From contig NW_020954599.1 in assembly GCF_900497805.2 (NCBI RefSeq), positions 44,811,241-44,875,240 of the forward strand: a DNA stretch of 64,000 nt, in the 5' to 3' direction. The notes beneath the pieces are model-generated. The model had not been told where the DNA came from, did no database searches, and was given only the letters and a program-made list of their open reading frames with translations. Shown piece after piece: positions 63,954 through 64,000 of the stretch; the first letter of the stretch is position 1, and the number at the start of each line of letters is the position of its first letter. This DNA is from Vombatus ursinus. Taxonomy: Eukaryota; Chordata; Mammalia; Diprotodontia; Vombatidae. A program made the position numbers and the translations under genes.

Positions 63954-64000
63954 GACTCTTTGACAGGTAGTGGATAGAAGGCTTCTTTGTGTCAGGAAGA

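Overview
The window looks like nuclear DNA from a marsupial. The basis is its interspersed repeats: tRNA-headed SINEs beginning ggggcagctaggtggc, MAR1-type SINEs whose 3' part reads gagctggagaaggaaatggc and ends in aacaacaac, marsupial-type L1 3' ends, an RTE relic with RTE-tailed short elements, and a heavy load of L2, MIR/THER-type and CR1/L3 relics. Family names are given from memory of marsupial repeats; no library search was possible. The species cannot be fixed from this sequence.

No host protein-coding exon, tRNA, rRNA or CRISPR array could be supported. The open reading frames are short (60-155 codons). Most lie in simple repeats or in LINE relics that still show fragments of reverse transcriptase or endonuclease. 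The window therefore reads as intergenic DNA or the inside of a very large intron.

Layout. 1-9 kb: mostly single-copy sequence with a few L2, MIR and L1 tails and one strong candidate conserved noncoding block (about 3.4-4.1 kb). 9-16 kb: a good L2 3' end, an antisense L2, an unassigned 11.1-14.4 kb stretch holding a degenerate tandem repeat of about 117 bp, then large TC, TTC and TATC microsatellites. 16-27 kb: MIR, L1, RTE and SINE clusters, including an RTE-tailed element inserted in an antisense L2. 27-29 kb: CR1/L3 pieces lying tail to tail. 29-31 kb: single-copy sequence with a second candidate conserved block. 31.9-34.2 kb: unassigned sequence, possibly a fossil LTR-type element. 35-47 kb: single-copy DNA with scattered relics, a SINE inside a pentanucleotide array (39.4 kb) and the best-preserved SINE, with a perfect 16-bp target duplication (44.7 kb). 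49.6-51.9 kb: an L1 inserted in a CR1/L3. 54.5 kb: an inverted SINE pair. 54.9-56.1 kb: candidate conserved noncoding block. 56.1-57.4 kb: SINE interrupted by an L1 and then by a second SINE. 58-62 kb: L2, L1 and MIR mosaic. 62.2-63.7 kb: single-copy, candidate regulatory block, then a MAR1 SINE.

The parts do not form a pathway. What the window offers is a readable history of nested retrotransposition and a handful of repeat-free islands with homeodomain- and POU-type motifs that may be enhancers of a neighbouring gene outside the window. No undescribed gene system was found.
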